Source: Arthrobacter sp. 31Y (GTDB lineage: Bacteria; Actinomycetota; Actinomycetes; Actinomycetales; Micrococcaceae). From it: DNA of 64,000 bases. Positions within the stretch are counted from its first letter, which is position 1. Every line of letters starts with the position of its first letter. Below are positions 16,097 to 23,198 of the stretch, piece by piece. Below the pieces are notes generated by a model. It did not search any database. It was not told where the DNA came from and was given only the letters and a program-made list of their open reading frames with translations. The translations under genes and the position numbers were made by a program. The stretch lies in assembly GCF_000526335.1 (NCBI RefSeq), contig NZ_JAFW01000001.1, positions 4,588,001-4,652,000 of the forward strand. Reading direction: 5' to 3'.

Positions 16097-16885
16097 CTAG
16101 ACGAGGACCATGCCACCGTCGATCATGACAACTTGGCCAGTCATGTAGTCAGAGTCGGAGGAAGCCAAATAGAGCGCGGTCCCGGTCACATCCTCCGGTG
16201 TACCGGGCCGTCCTGCGAGGATGGATCCCGAGAACTCTTCGAATGCCTGACCGGGTGCGCTCGTGTCTCCCAGTTCCATGATGTCCAGGTCCAGCTTGCG
16301 CCAGAGTGGCGTGTCCACCACGCCGGGGGCGAAGGCGTTACAGGTGATGCGGTGCTCGGCCAGACCCCTTGCTGCGGCCTGTACAAGGGAATTGACGGCG
16401 AACTTGCTTGCACAATACGGTGCGAAGTTCGGGTAGCCTTGGCGGCCGGCAATGGAGGACGTAAGGATCAACTTTCCGCCGGTTCCCTGCGCGATCATCT
16501 GCTTGGCGGCCTCCTGCTGGCAGATCAGGGTCCCTAAACCGTTGACATCCAGGGTCGTCCGCCAGTTTTCTTCCGTCACGTCGAGAAAATGCATGGGGCG
16601 AATGATGCCAGCGATGGCGAACATCACATCCAGTCCGCCATATTCTTCGACTCCTGCCATAACGGCGGCTGCAACATCGTTGCGCTCAACCACATTGCCT
16701 GAAGTTGCGATGGCCCTTCCGCCGTCCGCCACAATCTCCTGGGCGACCTTATCGGCAGCTTCGGCATTGAGATCGAAGATGGTCAGCAATGCGCCCTCGG
16801 CCGCCAGGCTAAGGGCGACTGCCCTGCCCATGCCGCTGCCTGCTCCAGTGATGAAGATTCTCTTGCCGTCTACTCGTCCTGCCAT
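16097..16885 (-). CDS. Short-chain dehydrogenase/reductase
   Basis: This is a 262-residue SDR. It has the cofactor motif TGAGSGMG near residue 12, the active-site serine in LTSSIAGRQG and YCASK near residue 160, and a C-terminus YMTGQVVMIDGG. It starts at ATG 16885 behind AAAGGAG; the frame continues to 17014 without family similarity. It forms its own unit: its own AATARGTMTTGGAC box is 62 bases upstream and a terminator follows. It may be a cycloalkanol or dihydrodiol dehydrogenase; the substrate is not readable. Confidence 0.9.
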   Translation of the reverse strand: MAGRVDGKRIFITGAGSGMGRAVALSLAAEGALLTIFDLNAEAADKVAQEIVADGGRAIATSGNVVERNDVAAAVMAGVEEYGGLDVMFAIAGIIRPMHFLDVTEENWRTTLDVNGLGTLICQQEAAKQMIAQGTGGKLILTSSIAGRQGYPNFAPYCASKFAVNSLVQAAARGLAEHRITCNAFAPGVVDTPLWRKLDLDIMELGDTSAPGQAFEEFSGSILAGRPGTPEDVTGTALYLASSDSDYMTGQVVMIDGGMVLV

Positions 16886-16947
16886 GGGTGACTCCTTTGT
16901 TCGTGCCTCATGGATGGTTTTGACACTACTGAGCACCTTTGACCACT

Positions 16948-16961
16948 GTCCAAGACCTATT
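16948..16961 (-). promoter_or_regulatory. AATARGTMTTGGAC box upstream of the SDR gene
   Basis: In gene direction it reads AATAGGTCTTGGAC, 62 bases before the ATG at 16885. The same 14 bases plus two more (ending in AG) are repeated exactly upstream of the flavin oxidoreductase at 20679-20694. The rest of the two promoters is not alike, so it is a conserved site and not a duplicated region. Confidence 0.6.
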
Positions 16962-17012
16962 GTGGTCAGGATTATTGCTCTCAGTGCATCAATGACGTAC
17001 GAGACTTGAAGC

Positions 17013-17043
17013 ATAAAAACGCCTGCCCGCCACGAGGGCAGGC
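17013..17043 (-). terminator. Rho-independent terminator after catechol dioxygenase gene
   Basis: An 8-base-pair stem (GCCTGCCC at 17021-17028 with GGGCAGGC at 17036-17043) with a seven-base loop is followed on the minus strand by GTTTTTATG. It lies about 50 bases after the stop at 17090 and would end the transcript that starts at 20598. Confidence 0.85.
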
Positions 17044-17089
17044 AGGCGGAGCAGCAGTCTGAAGTCGCTGACAGGACCGGCTTTGGGAG

Positions 17090-17959
17090 TCAGGACTCGG
17101 GGTCGAGCCTGAAGTTGTACGTGGTCACACGCCCGGCCCCGTTCCCACGCTCCTGGACATCGAGCATGAGTTCCGGTTTGACCGCAGAAGCGATGTCATC
17201 GGCATTGTGAGGATCTCCCGGGAAGTAGAGCTGGGTGGTAATCAGCTGATGGCCCGGTGCCGAGACCTTGAGGTGCAGGTGGGCAGGGCGCCATGCATGC
17301 CATCCAGCTGACGCAATGAGTTGCCCGCATGCGCCGTCTGTAGGGATCTGGTACGGAGCGGGTTGGATCGTGTTGACCTGGAAGTTACCTTCTCCATCAG
17401 CAATGACAGTTCCGCGGAGGTTCCATTCCGGAAGCGACGGCGCAAATTGGGAATAGAAGCCCAAGTCATCTGCTTGCCAGAGCTCGATTCGGGCACCATC
17501 CAGCGGTGCGCCATCCACGCTCGTCACTTGGCCTTGGAAGAGCAAAGGTGTGCCCGGTTCGTCATCGCGCATGGGCAAGGTGCCCGGGGTTCCCTGGGCA
17601 GGAGACCCGGGAACATAGTAGGGACCCTCAATAGTGCCCTTGGAACCATGGCGGTTCTTATTGGCCACTTCTTCTACGGAATGCTCCAGCCACACGTCGA
17701 GAAAGAGCGGCCACTCGCCGTCGTCCCCGACCCTGATGAGCCAACTCTTCAGGGCGTTGTATTCGTCGTATGTGACATCCTCGTCGAGGATGATGCCGTT
17801 CAATGCCTTGATGGCAAGGCCGGCGAGGTGTGCCACGCGCTCCTGGCTTGAAGCGGCGGCAGATGTTTTGTCGGCACGAAACCTGGCTGTGGCGCCTGCG
17901 CCTGCTTCCGCTGCGGTGCCTGCTGCCTCGGCGCGGGAAAGGGGATTGTCAATGCTCAT
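17090..17959 (-). CDS. catA: Catechol 1,2-dioxygenase (intradiol), first copy
   Basis: This 289-residue non-haem Fe(III) enzyme would cleave catechol to cis,cis-muconate. Iron ligands expected from the family are present: Tyr115 in EGPYYVPGSP, the tyrosine in GFYSQF, and the two histidines in RPAHLHLKV. The N-terminal helical linker domain (to about residue 105) is the catechol dioxygenase type. The protein closely resembles the second copy at 43980-44864, including TYDEYNALKSWLI and DGEWPLFLDVWLEH. It is the last gene of the unit starting at 20598, behind AGGAG, and a terminator follows. Substituted catechols are possible substrates. Confidence 0.9.
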   Translation of the reverse strand: MSIDNPLSRAEAAGTAAEAGAGATARFRADKTSAAASSQERVAHLAGLAIKALNGIILDEDVTYDEYNALKSWLIRVGDDGEWPLFLDVWLEHSVEEVANKNRHGSKGTIEGPYYVPGSPAQGTPGTLPMRDDEPGTPLLFQGQVTSVDGAPLDGARIELWQADDLGFYSQFAPSLPEWNLRGTVIADGEGNFQVNTIQPAPYQIPTDGACGQLIASAGWHAWRPAHLHLKVSAPGHQLITTQLYFPGDPHNADDIASAVKPELMLDVQERGNGAGRVTTYNFRLDPES

Positions 17960-18059
17960 GATGACTCCTGTGTCATTTTTACCGGCGGATTTCCTTGGCC
18001 TTGGCCGGATTCGCTGGGTGTGTTTCTACGGTAGATCCGCGATGTCCTGAAAGGAACAG

Positions 18060-18647
18060 TTACTGAGACGAGTGTGCAAGGTCTCCGGTCAGTGCTGAGT
18101 CGCCGGTCGGTGCTGAAGCGGCAGGTGGGTCGGGGCGCCAGCGACGACGGCTCGTTCGGCTCTCATACGCCTGTGGAGAGGGGTATGTAACAAGTTCGAT
18201 CGTGCTGCCCCAGGGGGAACGCGAATAAAGGTACATGTTTCCGCTGCCGGCATCGCCTCCGGGGAGCGGTTGAGGTTCGCTCAGCAGCACCGCTCCCGCC
18301 CCTGAGAGCCTCTCCGCGGCCTCGTGAATGTTATCGACGTAGACGCAGAAGTGCTGGATGCCGTAATCGGTTGGAATGACCGGATCGTTTTGCGTGACGC
18401 CCGAGTATTCGAATAATTCAATACTTGGTCCTTGGCCCAACCGGAGCATACGGATGCGTTGTAGGACTGTGCCCTTTGGCACCCCAAGTCCTGATTCGAT
18501 GCCTGGGCCGGAAAGCGGCTCCGGGAGCATGTCATAGATGGCTTCCGCTCCGAACGCTTCTTCGAAGAAGGCCGTGGCTTCCTCGATGCTGGGAACAGTG
18601 ATGCCGATGTGGTCGACGCCCCGTGCTGTTGAAAGTGTGTTCTTCAT
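18060..18647 (-). CDS. VOC-family (glyoxalase/dioxygenase fold) protein
   Basis: This is a 195-residue vicinal-oxygen-chelate protein. It has VDHIGITVPSIEEATAFFEEAFG at the N-terminus (first metal-binding histidine) and IQHFCVYVDNIHEAAERL in the second half, ending in SPWGSTIELVTYPS (metal-binding glutamate). Such proteins act as lyases, isomerases or extradiol dioxygenases; the exact reaction is not readable. I take the ATG at 18647 (AGGAC before it); an upstream frame to 18725 overlaps the oxidoreductase stop region. The C-terminal 30 residues are basic and low-complexity. It lies between the oxidoreductase and catA. Confidence 0.8.
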   Translation of the reverse strand: MKNTLSTARGVDHIGITVPSIEEATAFFEEAFGAEAIYDMLPEPLSGPGIESGLGVPKGTVLQRIRMLRLGQGPSIELFEYSGVTQNDPVIPTDYGIQHFCVYVDNIHEAAERLSGAGAVLLSEPQPLPGGDAGSGNMYLYSRSPWGSTIELVTYPSPQAYESRTSRRRWRPDPPAASAPTGDSALTGDLAHSSQ

Positions 18648-18681
18648 GTTGTCCTGGGTTCTGATCGGTGGGAAAGGTTGT

Positions 18682-20598
18682 CTAGATCCGTGCTGCCGTC
18701 CAGAAACCGGACTGGGTGGCTTCATAGAGCCGGCCGCCCCGGAACCGTGTCCCTACCTCGATGACCTTGTCCCCGTCCACAAGGTTGGCCAGGAACCGGT
18801 CGCTGATGCGCTCGCCGGCCCATACAACCTGGCCGGTGCCGGGGGTGTCCTGGTTGGTCCGCACCGTGATGTTCGCATTGACCAGGTCCTGCCGGAGTTC
18901 TTCGCGGAGCATGTCGTTGGTGTCGAGCGCAATATCCGCACCCGGAACGGATAACGTCACATCCTTTCCGTTGGCCGCCAGCCATAGGGCTGCGTGAGCG
19001 CCCACTTCCGTTCCGCCATACACGTCGAACGCGGGTGAGGCCGGAAGATCCCGTGTTGATAGCATCCGTACTGCGTCGATGGAGCCGTCGGGAGCTGCAT
19101 CGGGCTGTGTGCCTGTCGCCAGGAGGATGACGTCGAAGGCAGACAGGTCGGTGGGGGTGACAGCACGGCCCAGGTGTGTGGCGACTCCGTTGCTTGCCAA
19201 TTCGGCCTCGTAGAATCCTATGAGGTTCTCGAGTTCAGCGGTCATGGCAGGTGAAGCTGCCCAGGCAACAAGCTGGCCGCCAACGCGATCTGCCTGGTCA
19301 AAGACGGTGACCTTATGGCCACGGTGTGCTGCCAGGATGGCAGCTTCAGCTCCGGCGGGACCAGCGCCTACGACGGCAACGGATTTCGCAACCGGCGCTG
19401 GCCGACGGGCTTCGTCTGCCCGCCGCTCCTGGCCCAAGGCTGGGTTAATAACGCATTGGGTGCGCTGCCCGGCAAACATCCACCGGCTGATGCACTCATT
19501 GACGGCCAAGCAGCGGCGAACGTGCGACTCCTGCCCGCGCCGGGTCTTGGCTACAGTGTCTGGATCGGCCAGTCCGCTGCGGCCGAAAGCAACGAAATCA
19601 ACCTCGCCCGCTTCCACTGCTTCCTGGCAGTCATCCAGTCGCCAGGTAAGGCGTCCCACGCCAATGACGGGGATGGAGACGATCTCTTTGACTCTCTTGG
19701 CGTAATGAAGGAGGGAGCCGCCGATCTTGAAGGGAATGAGGGTCGTAGCAGTGTCATAGTTGCCGGCCGATACGTCCAAGGCATCAACGAAAGGTTCCAG
19801 CATTTTGCAGAAAGCAAGGCCGTCTTCCAGGGTCAGTCCGTCTTCATACGGTTCCTCGACGCTAAGCCGGTAGAGGACCGGGTAATCGGGGCCAACCGCC
19901 GCCCGGACTGCCCGAACCAGTTCCAAACCGAAACGTGCACGATTTTCCAGCGTGCCTCCGTAGTGATCGGTTCGCTTGTTGGTGCGAGGAGACAGGAACT
20001 GTCCCGGCAGGTAGCCGTGCGCGCCGTGGATCTCGACGGCGTCAAAGCCCGCAGCGACAGCGCGCCGTGCCCCGGCGGCGTAAAGTTCGATCAAGCCCGG
20101 GATTTCGTAGGCGTCGATCTCGCGCGGTGAAGTTCCAAAGGCACTGGTGATCCCTGCCGTAGGGGCAATGGGCGGTTCGTTGGTTTCGGTGTTCTTCCGC
20201 GAGTTCTGCCGACCCGTGTGGTGGAGTTGTACTGCGATCTTGGCGCCCTCGTTGTGTACCGCTTCAACCAGTTCCTGGAGTCCGGATATGTATCGGTCGT
20301 GATCGATCCGCATGGGATGGCCCACGGTCCGTCCGACCTTCCAATCTATGGAAGTGTTCTCCGTAATGATCAGTCCAACGCCGCCTCTGGCCCGGGCGCG
20401 ATGGTAGTCGATGAATCTCTCACCGATTTCGCCGTCTGACTCCGCGAACTGCGTGAAAATCGGCGACTGCACAAACCTGTTGCGCAGGACCATCTTCCCG
20501 ATGCTGCCCGGCTGGTATAGCGCCGGGTAGGGCACAGTGCTCTCTGCAGAAGTGGATTCAGTAGTGTCCGTGGTGGCTGAGTGCTCCAAAATGCTCAT
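18682..20598 (-). CDS. FAD/FMN- and Fe-S-dependent oxidoreductase, 2,4-dienoyl-CoA reductase/TMADH family
   Basis: This is a 638-residue two-part flavoprotein. Residues 1-360 form an old-yellow-enzyme FMN barrel (FVQSPIFTQFAESDG, VQLHHTGRQ, EIHGAHGYLPGQFLSPRTN). A 4Fe-4S cluster region follows (CLAVNECISRW and a later cysteine, near 365-385). The C-terminal part binds NAD(P)/FAD (VAVVGAGPAGAEAA). Relatives reduce activated double bonds or oxidise amines. It is the first gene of the VOC-catA unit with an AATARGTMTTGGAC box upstream. It may process a reduced or substituted ring before catechol; this is inference. Confidence 0.88.
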   Translation of the reverse strand: MSILEHSATTDTTESTSAESTVPYPALYQPGSIGKMVLRNRFVQSPIFTQFAESDGEIGERFIDYHRARARGGVGLIITENTSIDWKVGRTVGHPMRIDHDRYISGLQELVEAVHNEGAKIAVQLHHTGRQNSRKNTETNEPPIAPTAGITSAFGTSPREIDAYEIPGLIELYAAGARRAVAAGFDAVEIHGAHGYLPGQFLSPRTNKRTDHYGGTLENRARFGLELVRAVRAAVGPDYPVLYRLSVEEPYEDGLTLEDGLAFCKMLEPFVDALDVSAGNYDTATTLIPFKIGGSLLHYAKRVKEIVSIPVIGVGRLTWRLDDCQEAVEAGEVDFVAFGRSGLADPDTVAKTRRGQESHVRRCLAVNECISRWMFAGQRTQCVINPALGQERRADEARRPAPVAKSVAVVGAGPAGAEAAILAAHRGHKVTVFDQADRVGGQLVAWAASPAMTAELENLIGFYEAELASNGVATHLGRAVTPTDLSAFDVILLATGTQPDAAPDGSIDAVRMLSTRDLPASPAFDVYGGTEVGAHAALWLAANGKDVTLSVPGADIALDTNDMLREELRQDLVNANITVRTNQDTPGTGQVVWAGERISDRFLANLVDGDKVIEVGTRFRGGRLYEATQSGFWTAARI

Positions 20599-20680
20599 GG
20601 TTCCTCGATCTGGTCATCGTCGACCGAAAGTGGGGGACAGGAGGTGGTGCTTATGAGACTAGTCACGGAGCTCTATCCCT

Positions 20681-20694
20681 GTCCAAGACCTATT
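20681..20694 (-). promoter_or_regulatory. AATARGTMTTGGAC box upstream of the flavin oxidoreductase unit
   Basis: It reads AATAGGTCTTGGAC in gene direction, identical to the box at 16948-16961, and lies 82 bases before the ATG at 20598. The gap between it and the next gene's terminator (20766-20800) holds nothing else recognisable. Confidence 0.6.
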
Positions 20695-20765
20695 AGCAGT
20701 CAATTGATATTCTGAGCCTATGAATCTCGGGAAGAGATTGTGCGTTGATTTGCGCCGGAGGATGC

Positions 20766-20800
20766 AAAAAGACCGCCCGCCGGAAGTCCGGCAGACGGTC
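20766..20800 (-). terminator. Rho-independent terminator after the isochorismatase-like gene
   Basis: GACCG/CGGTC and GCCGG/CCGGC arms form a two-part stem with a small internal loop and AAGT apex (20771-20800). It is followed on the minus strand by a run of five T (20766-20770). It lies directly after the stop at 20815. Confidence 0.8.
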
Positions 20801-20814
20801 CCTTCACGCGTTGG

Positions 20815-21420
20815 TCAGGACGCTTGCGTGATCTCTTCGGTGGTGGTGAACTCTGCAATGTTGGTCAAAGCATAGGACAGCGCGGCCTCTTGCCATTCGG
20901 CGTTGATGCTGGACGTGGCGTCCTTCACCAGGACGGCCCGGAACCCGTGATCTGCCGCATCCCGGATGGTGTGCTCAACGGCCATGTTGGTCCAGACGCC
21001 CACCACAATGACGGTGTCGATGCCGGCATTCCGGAGGAGGACGTCCAGGCCGGTTCCGTTGAAACTGCTCATGCGGTTGCGGGTCAGGACCGGTTCGTTG
21101 GGGAGGGCTTCCAGGCCTTCCAGTGCATCAGCGCCCCACGATCCAATCTTGAGCGACTCGGGTCCGATCATTCGGAAGATGGGAGCATTGGTTCCGCCGA
21201 AGTTGTGACCCGGATAAAAAACGATCCGGTTGTGGATCACCGGCAGGGATTGTTCCCGCGCCCAGAGAACAACGTTGCGGACATTGGTGACGAGATTCTG
21301 CTCTTTGGCGTGATCAGCGGCCCCAAAGGAAGCGAAGGCTCCGTCCTCATGGACATTGTCATTCTGGAGGTCCACCAGAAGGAGGGCCGTCTTGGTCAGG
21401 TCGATAGGGGCTTCTGCCAC
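20815..21420 (-). CDS. Isochorismatase-fold (cysteine hydrolase family) protein lacking the usual catalytic residues
   Basis: This 201-residue protein starts at GTG 21420 behind AAGGAG; the frame to 21492 is not family-like. The fold is clear: LLLVDLQND (Asp17), the SSFNGTGLDVLLRNAGID segment and GVWTNMAVEHT. Two signature residues are changed. The lysine of the family is Arg114 (LTRNRMSSF), and the nucleophile position after TNxx is Ala147 where cysteine hydrolases have Cys. Isochorismatases proper also lack the Cys but keep the Lys. It may be a divergent hydrolase or a binding protein. It is the last gene of the operon from 24680. Confidence 0.82.
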   Translation of the reverse strand: MAEAPIDLTKTALLLVDLQNDNVHEDGAFASFGAADHAKEQNLVTNVRNVVLWAREQSLPVIHNRIVFYPGHNFGGTNAPIFRMIGPESLKIGSWGADALEGLEALPNEPVLTRNRMSSFNGTGLDVLLRNAGIDTVIVVGVWTNMAVEHTIRDAADHGFRAVLVKDATSSINAEWQEAALSYALTNIAEFTTTEEITQAS

Positions 21421-21463
21421 AAAGATCTCCTTGATATGGATCGTGTTTCGCGTTGAGTTATTA

Positions 21464-21477
21464 CTTGAAGTATCAAC
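21464..21477. promoter_or_regulatory. GTTGAA-type site upstream of the isochorismatase-like gene
   Basis: CTTGAAGTATCAAC matches 11 of 14 positions of the dyad at 3343-3356. It overlaps the last codons of the alpha/beta hydrolase and lies 43 bases before the GTG at 21420, the same distance range as the related site before the hydrolase at 3306. An internal promoter here is possible. Confidence 0.35.
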
Positions 21478-22279
21478 TAACCGTAACACCATTCAGGAAA
21501 GCGAGCAGCTCACGGTTGAATGCATCCGGTTCGTTCCAGTGCGGGCAGTGGCCGCTGTGTTCGAAGATGCTGAGGGATGATTTCGGCAAGGCATCCGAAA
21601 ACATGCGCATCCCCTCCTCCGGAAACACCGGGGAGTGCCGTCCGGTTGCCACCCATGCCGGAACCCCTACGCCTGGAAGAACATCCCGCCAGTCTGCCGA
21701 GAAATGGTCCACCATCAATTGCCGCACCGCCCCTTCGGGGTACTCCGTGAGGGGGCCCGCTTCAGCCATGAGTTGCTGCACATGGGCGGGCATAGCGGGC
21801 TCACGTGACCAATCGCCCCACGGAACGCGGTAGTTGACGGCGTCCCAGAGATTGCTCCACTCAACGGACCGCAGTCCACCGTGCCATGACTCGTCGTTGA
21901 CGATCTTTGGTGACTGATCAATCGCCACGAAGGCTGCGACACGGTCCGTTCCGTAGAGGCTGAAGTAGGCCAGGGTAACCGAGACTCCCATGGAATGCGC
22001 CACCACTGCGACGTTCTGGAGGTCCAGGTGTTCCAGCAGTTCCCGAAGATCTTCGCCGAGGCGCGATATGCGCTGTCCATGAGGCGGTGTCTCGGACCTC
22101 CCATGAAGCCGCAAGTCGATCCCAATTACCCGGTATCCGGCGTCGAGAAGGGCGGCCCGCTGAAAAGCCCAGTGCGCCGCCTGACAGGAAAAACCGTGCA
22201 CGAGCAGTACGGCGGGACCGGTGCCTTCGTCGTCGTAAGCGAGCCTTACGCCGTCGTTGGTGTGGAAGAAGTTAGCCAC
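21473..22279 (-). CDS. Alpha/beta-fold hydrolase
   Basis: This is a 268-residue serine hydrolase. It has LLVHGFSCQAAHW (oxyanion region), GIDLRLHGRSE, the nucleophile elbow AHSMGVS near residue 98 and the histidine in EHSGHCPHWNEPD at the C-terminus. It starts at GTG 22279, four bases after the stop of the preceding dehydrogenase. Its size suits small esters, lactones or C-C bonds. An enol-lactonase role (the missing CatD/PcaD step) is conceivable, but it does not show the close PcaD pattern, so I do not assign it. Confidence 0.85.
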   Translation of the reverse strand: MANFFHTNDGVRLAYDDEGTGPAVLLVHGFSCQAAHWAFQRAALLDAGYRVIGIDLRLHGRSETPPHGQRISRLGEDLRELLEHLDLQNVAVVAHSMGVSVTLAYFSLYGTDRVAAFVAIDQSPKIVNDESWHGGLRSVEWSNLWDAVNYRVPWGDWSREPAMPAHVQQLMAEAGPLTEYPEGAVRQLMVDHFSADWRDVLPGVGVPAWVATGRHSPVFPEEGMRMFSDALPKSSLSIFEHSGHCPHWNEPDAFNRELLAFLNGVTVS

Positions 22280-22283
22280 GGCC

Positions 22284-23153
22284 TCAGGCGCCCTTGCGGT
22301 AGACGTCGATCACGGCAGAAGCGTCTTCCGAAGCCAGGCCCTGTTCCACCGCCTTCTCCAGAACTGCGACGGTAGCGTCGATCATCTCGCTCTTGTAGCC
22401 CGCTGCCGTTGCTGTCTCGCCCACCAGCGCCGCGTCCTTCAGGAAAATGTCCACGCGGGCGGCGATGTCCTTGGTTTCGGACAGCATCCGCGGGCCATAG
22501 TTGCTGAGCATCCACGATCCACCCGCGCCACCCTTGACTGCCTCGAACACCTTGGCGGCATCCAAACCAAGCTTCTCTGCGAAGGCCAATGCTTCGGCGG
22601 CCACCACGAGTTGGCTGGTGGCGAGGAGTTGATTCACGATTTTATACGCTTGCCCATCAGCCAGATTGGGTCCGGCGAGCACCACGTTGCCCATGCTTTC
22701 GAGCACGGGACGGATCTGCTCGATCGCTGCGGTGTCACCGCCGGAGAAGAGGGTCAGCGTGCCCGCAATCGCCCCAGGGATGCCACCCGTAACGGGGATA
22801 TCAAGCAGCGTTGGTCCATCGCTGGGCCGGTTGCTTGCGATTTTCTCCATGGCGGCAGGACCGATGGTGGAAAGGAGCGCGACGACAGCCGTGGGCACGG
22901 CGGTCTCGTACACGCCGCCCGGACCAAAGAGGACTGACTCGGCTTGCTGCGCCGTCGCCACCATGACCAAGACCACGTCCGCGGCCGGTGCTGCGCTCAG
23001 TGAGTCGGTCGTATGCAACCCATGCGAGCGTGCTTCGGCCAACCTCTCAGGCGAGGTGTCGACGACGGTGACGGTGCCTGCCGCTGCGGCGCGGACGGCC
23101 ATCGGCAGGCCAATGGCGCCAGCGCCAACAAACGTGATCTTGGGGGTGCTCAT
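22284..23153 (-). CDS. 3-hydroxyisobutyrate dehydrogenase family NAD(P) oxidoreductase
   Basis: This is a 289-residue beta-hydroxyacid dehydrogenase. It has the nucleotide motif GAGAIGLPMA at the N-terminus, the substrate motif DIPVTGGIPGAIAGTLTL near residue 118 and the catalytic lysine in GQAYKIVNQLL near 170. A C-terminal helical domain is complete. It oxidises a beta-hydroxy acid or reduces the matching semialdehyde; the substrate is unknown. It is the second gene of the Nramp-like operon, and AAAGG precedes the ATG. Confidence 0.9.
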   Translation of the reverse strand: MSTPKITFVGAGAIGLPMAVRAAAAGTVTVVDTSPERLAEARSHGLHTTDSLSAAPAADVVLVMVATAQQAESVLFGPGGVYETAVPTAVVALLSTIGPAAMEKIASNRPSDGPTLLDIPVTGGIPGAIAGTLTLFSGGDTAAIEQIRPVLESMGNVVLAGPNLADGQAYKIVNQLLATSQLVVAAEALAFAEKLGLDAAKVFEAVKGGAGGSWMLSNYGPRMLSETKDIAARVDIFLKDAALVGETATAAGYKSEMIDATVAVLEKAVEQGLASEDASAVIDVYRKGA

Positions 23154-23198
23154 GGTGGCAACCTTTCAGTGGGGGGTGGGGTGCTGCTGCGTGCTTGC

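Noticed and set aside
19315..20130. Rightward 271-codon open frame inside the flavin oxidoreductase gene
   Set aside because: The minus strand encodes a complete TMADH-family protein here; this frame shows no ribosome site or family pattern.
21473..22279. 3-oxoadipate enol-lactonase (PcaD/CatD)
   Set aside because: Tempting because the step is missing, but the sequence does not follow the PcaD pattern closely; kept as a generic alpha/beta hydrolase.
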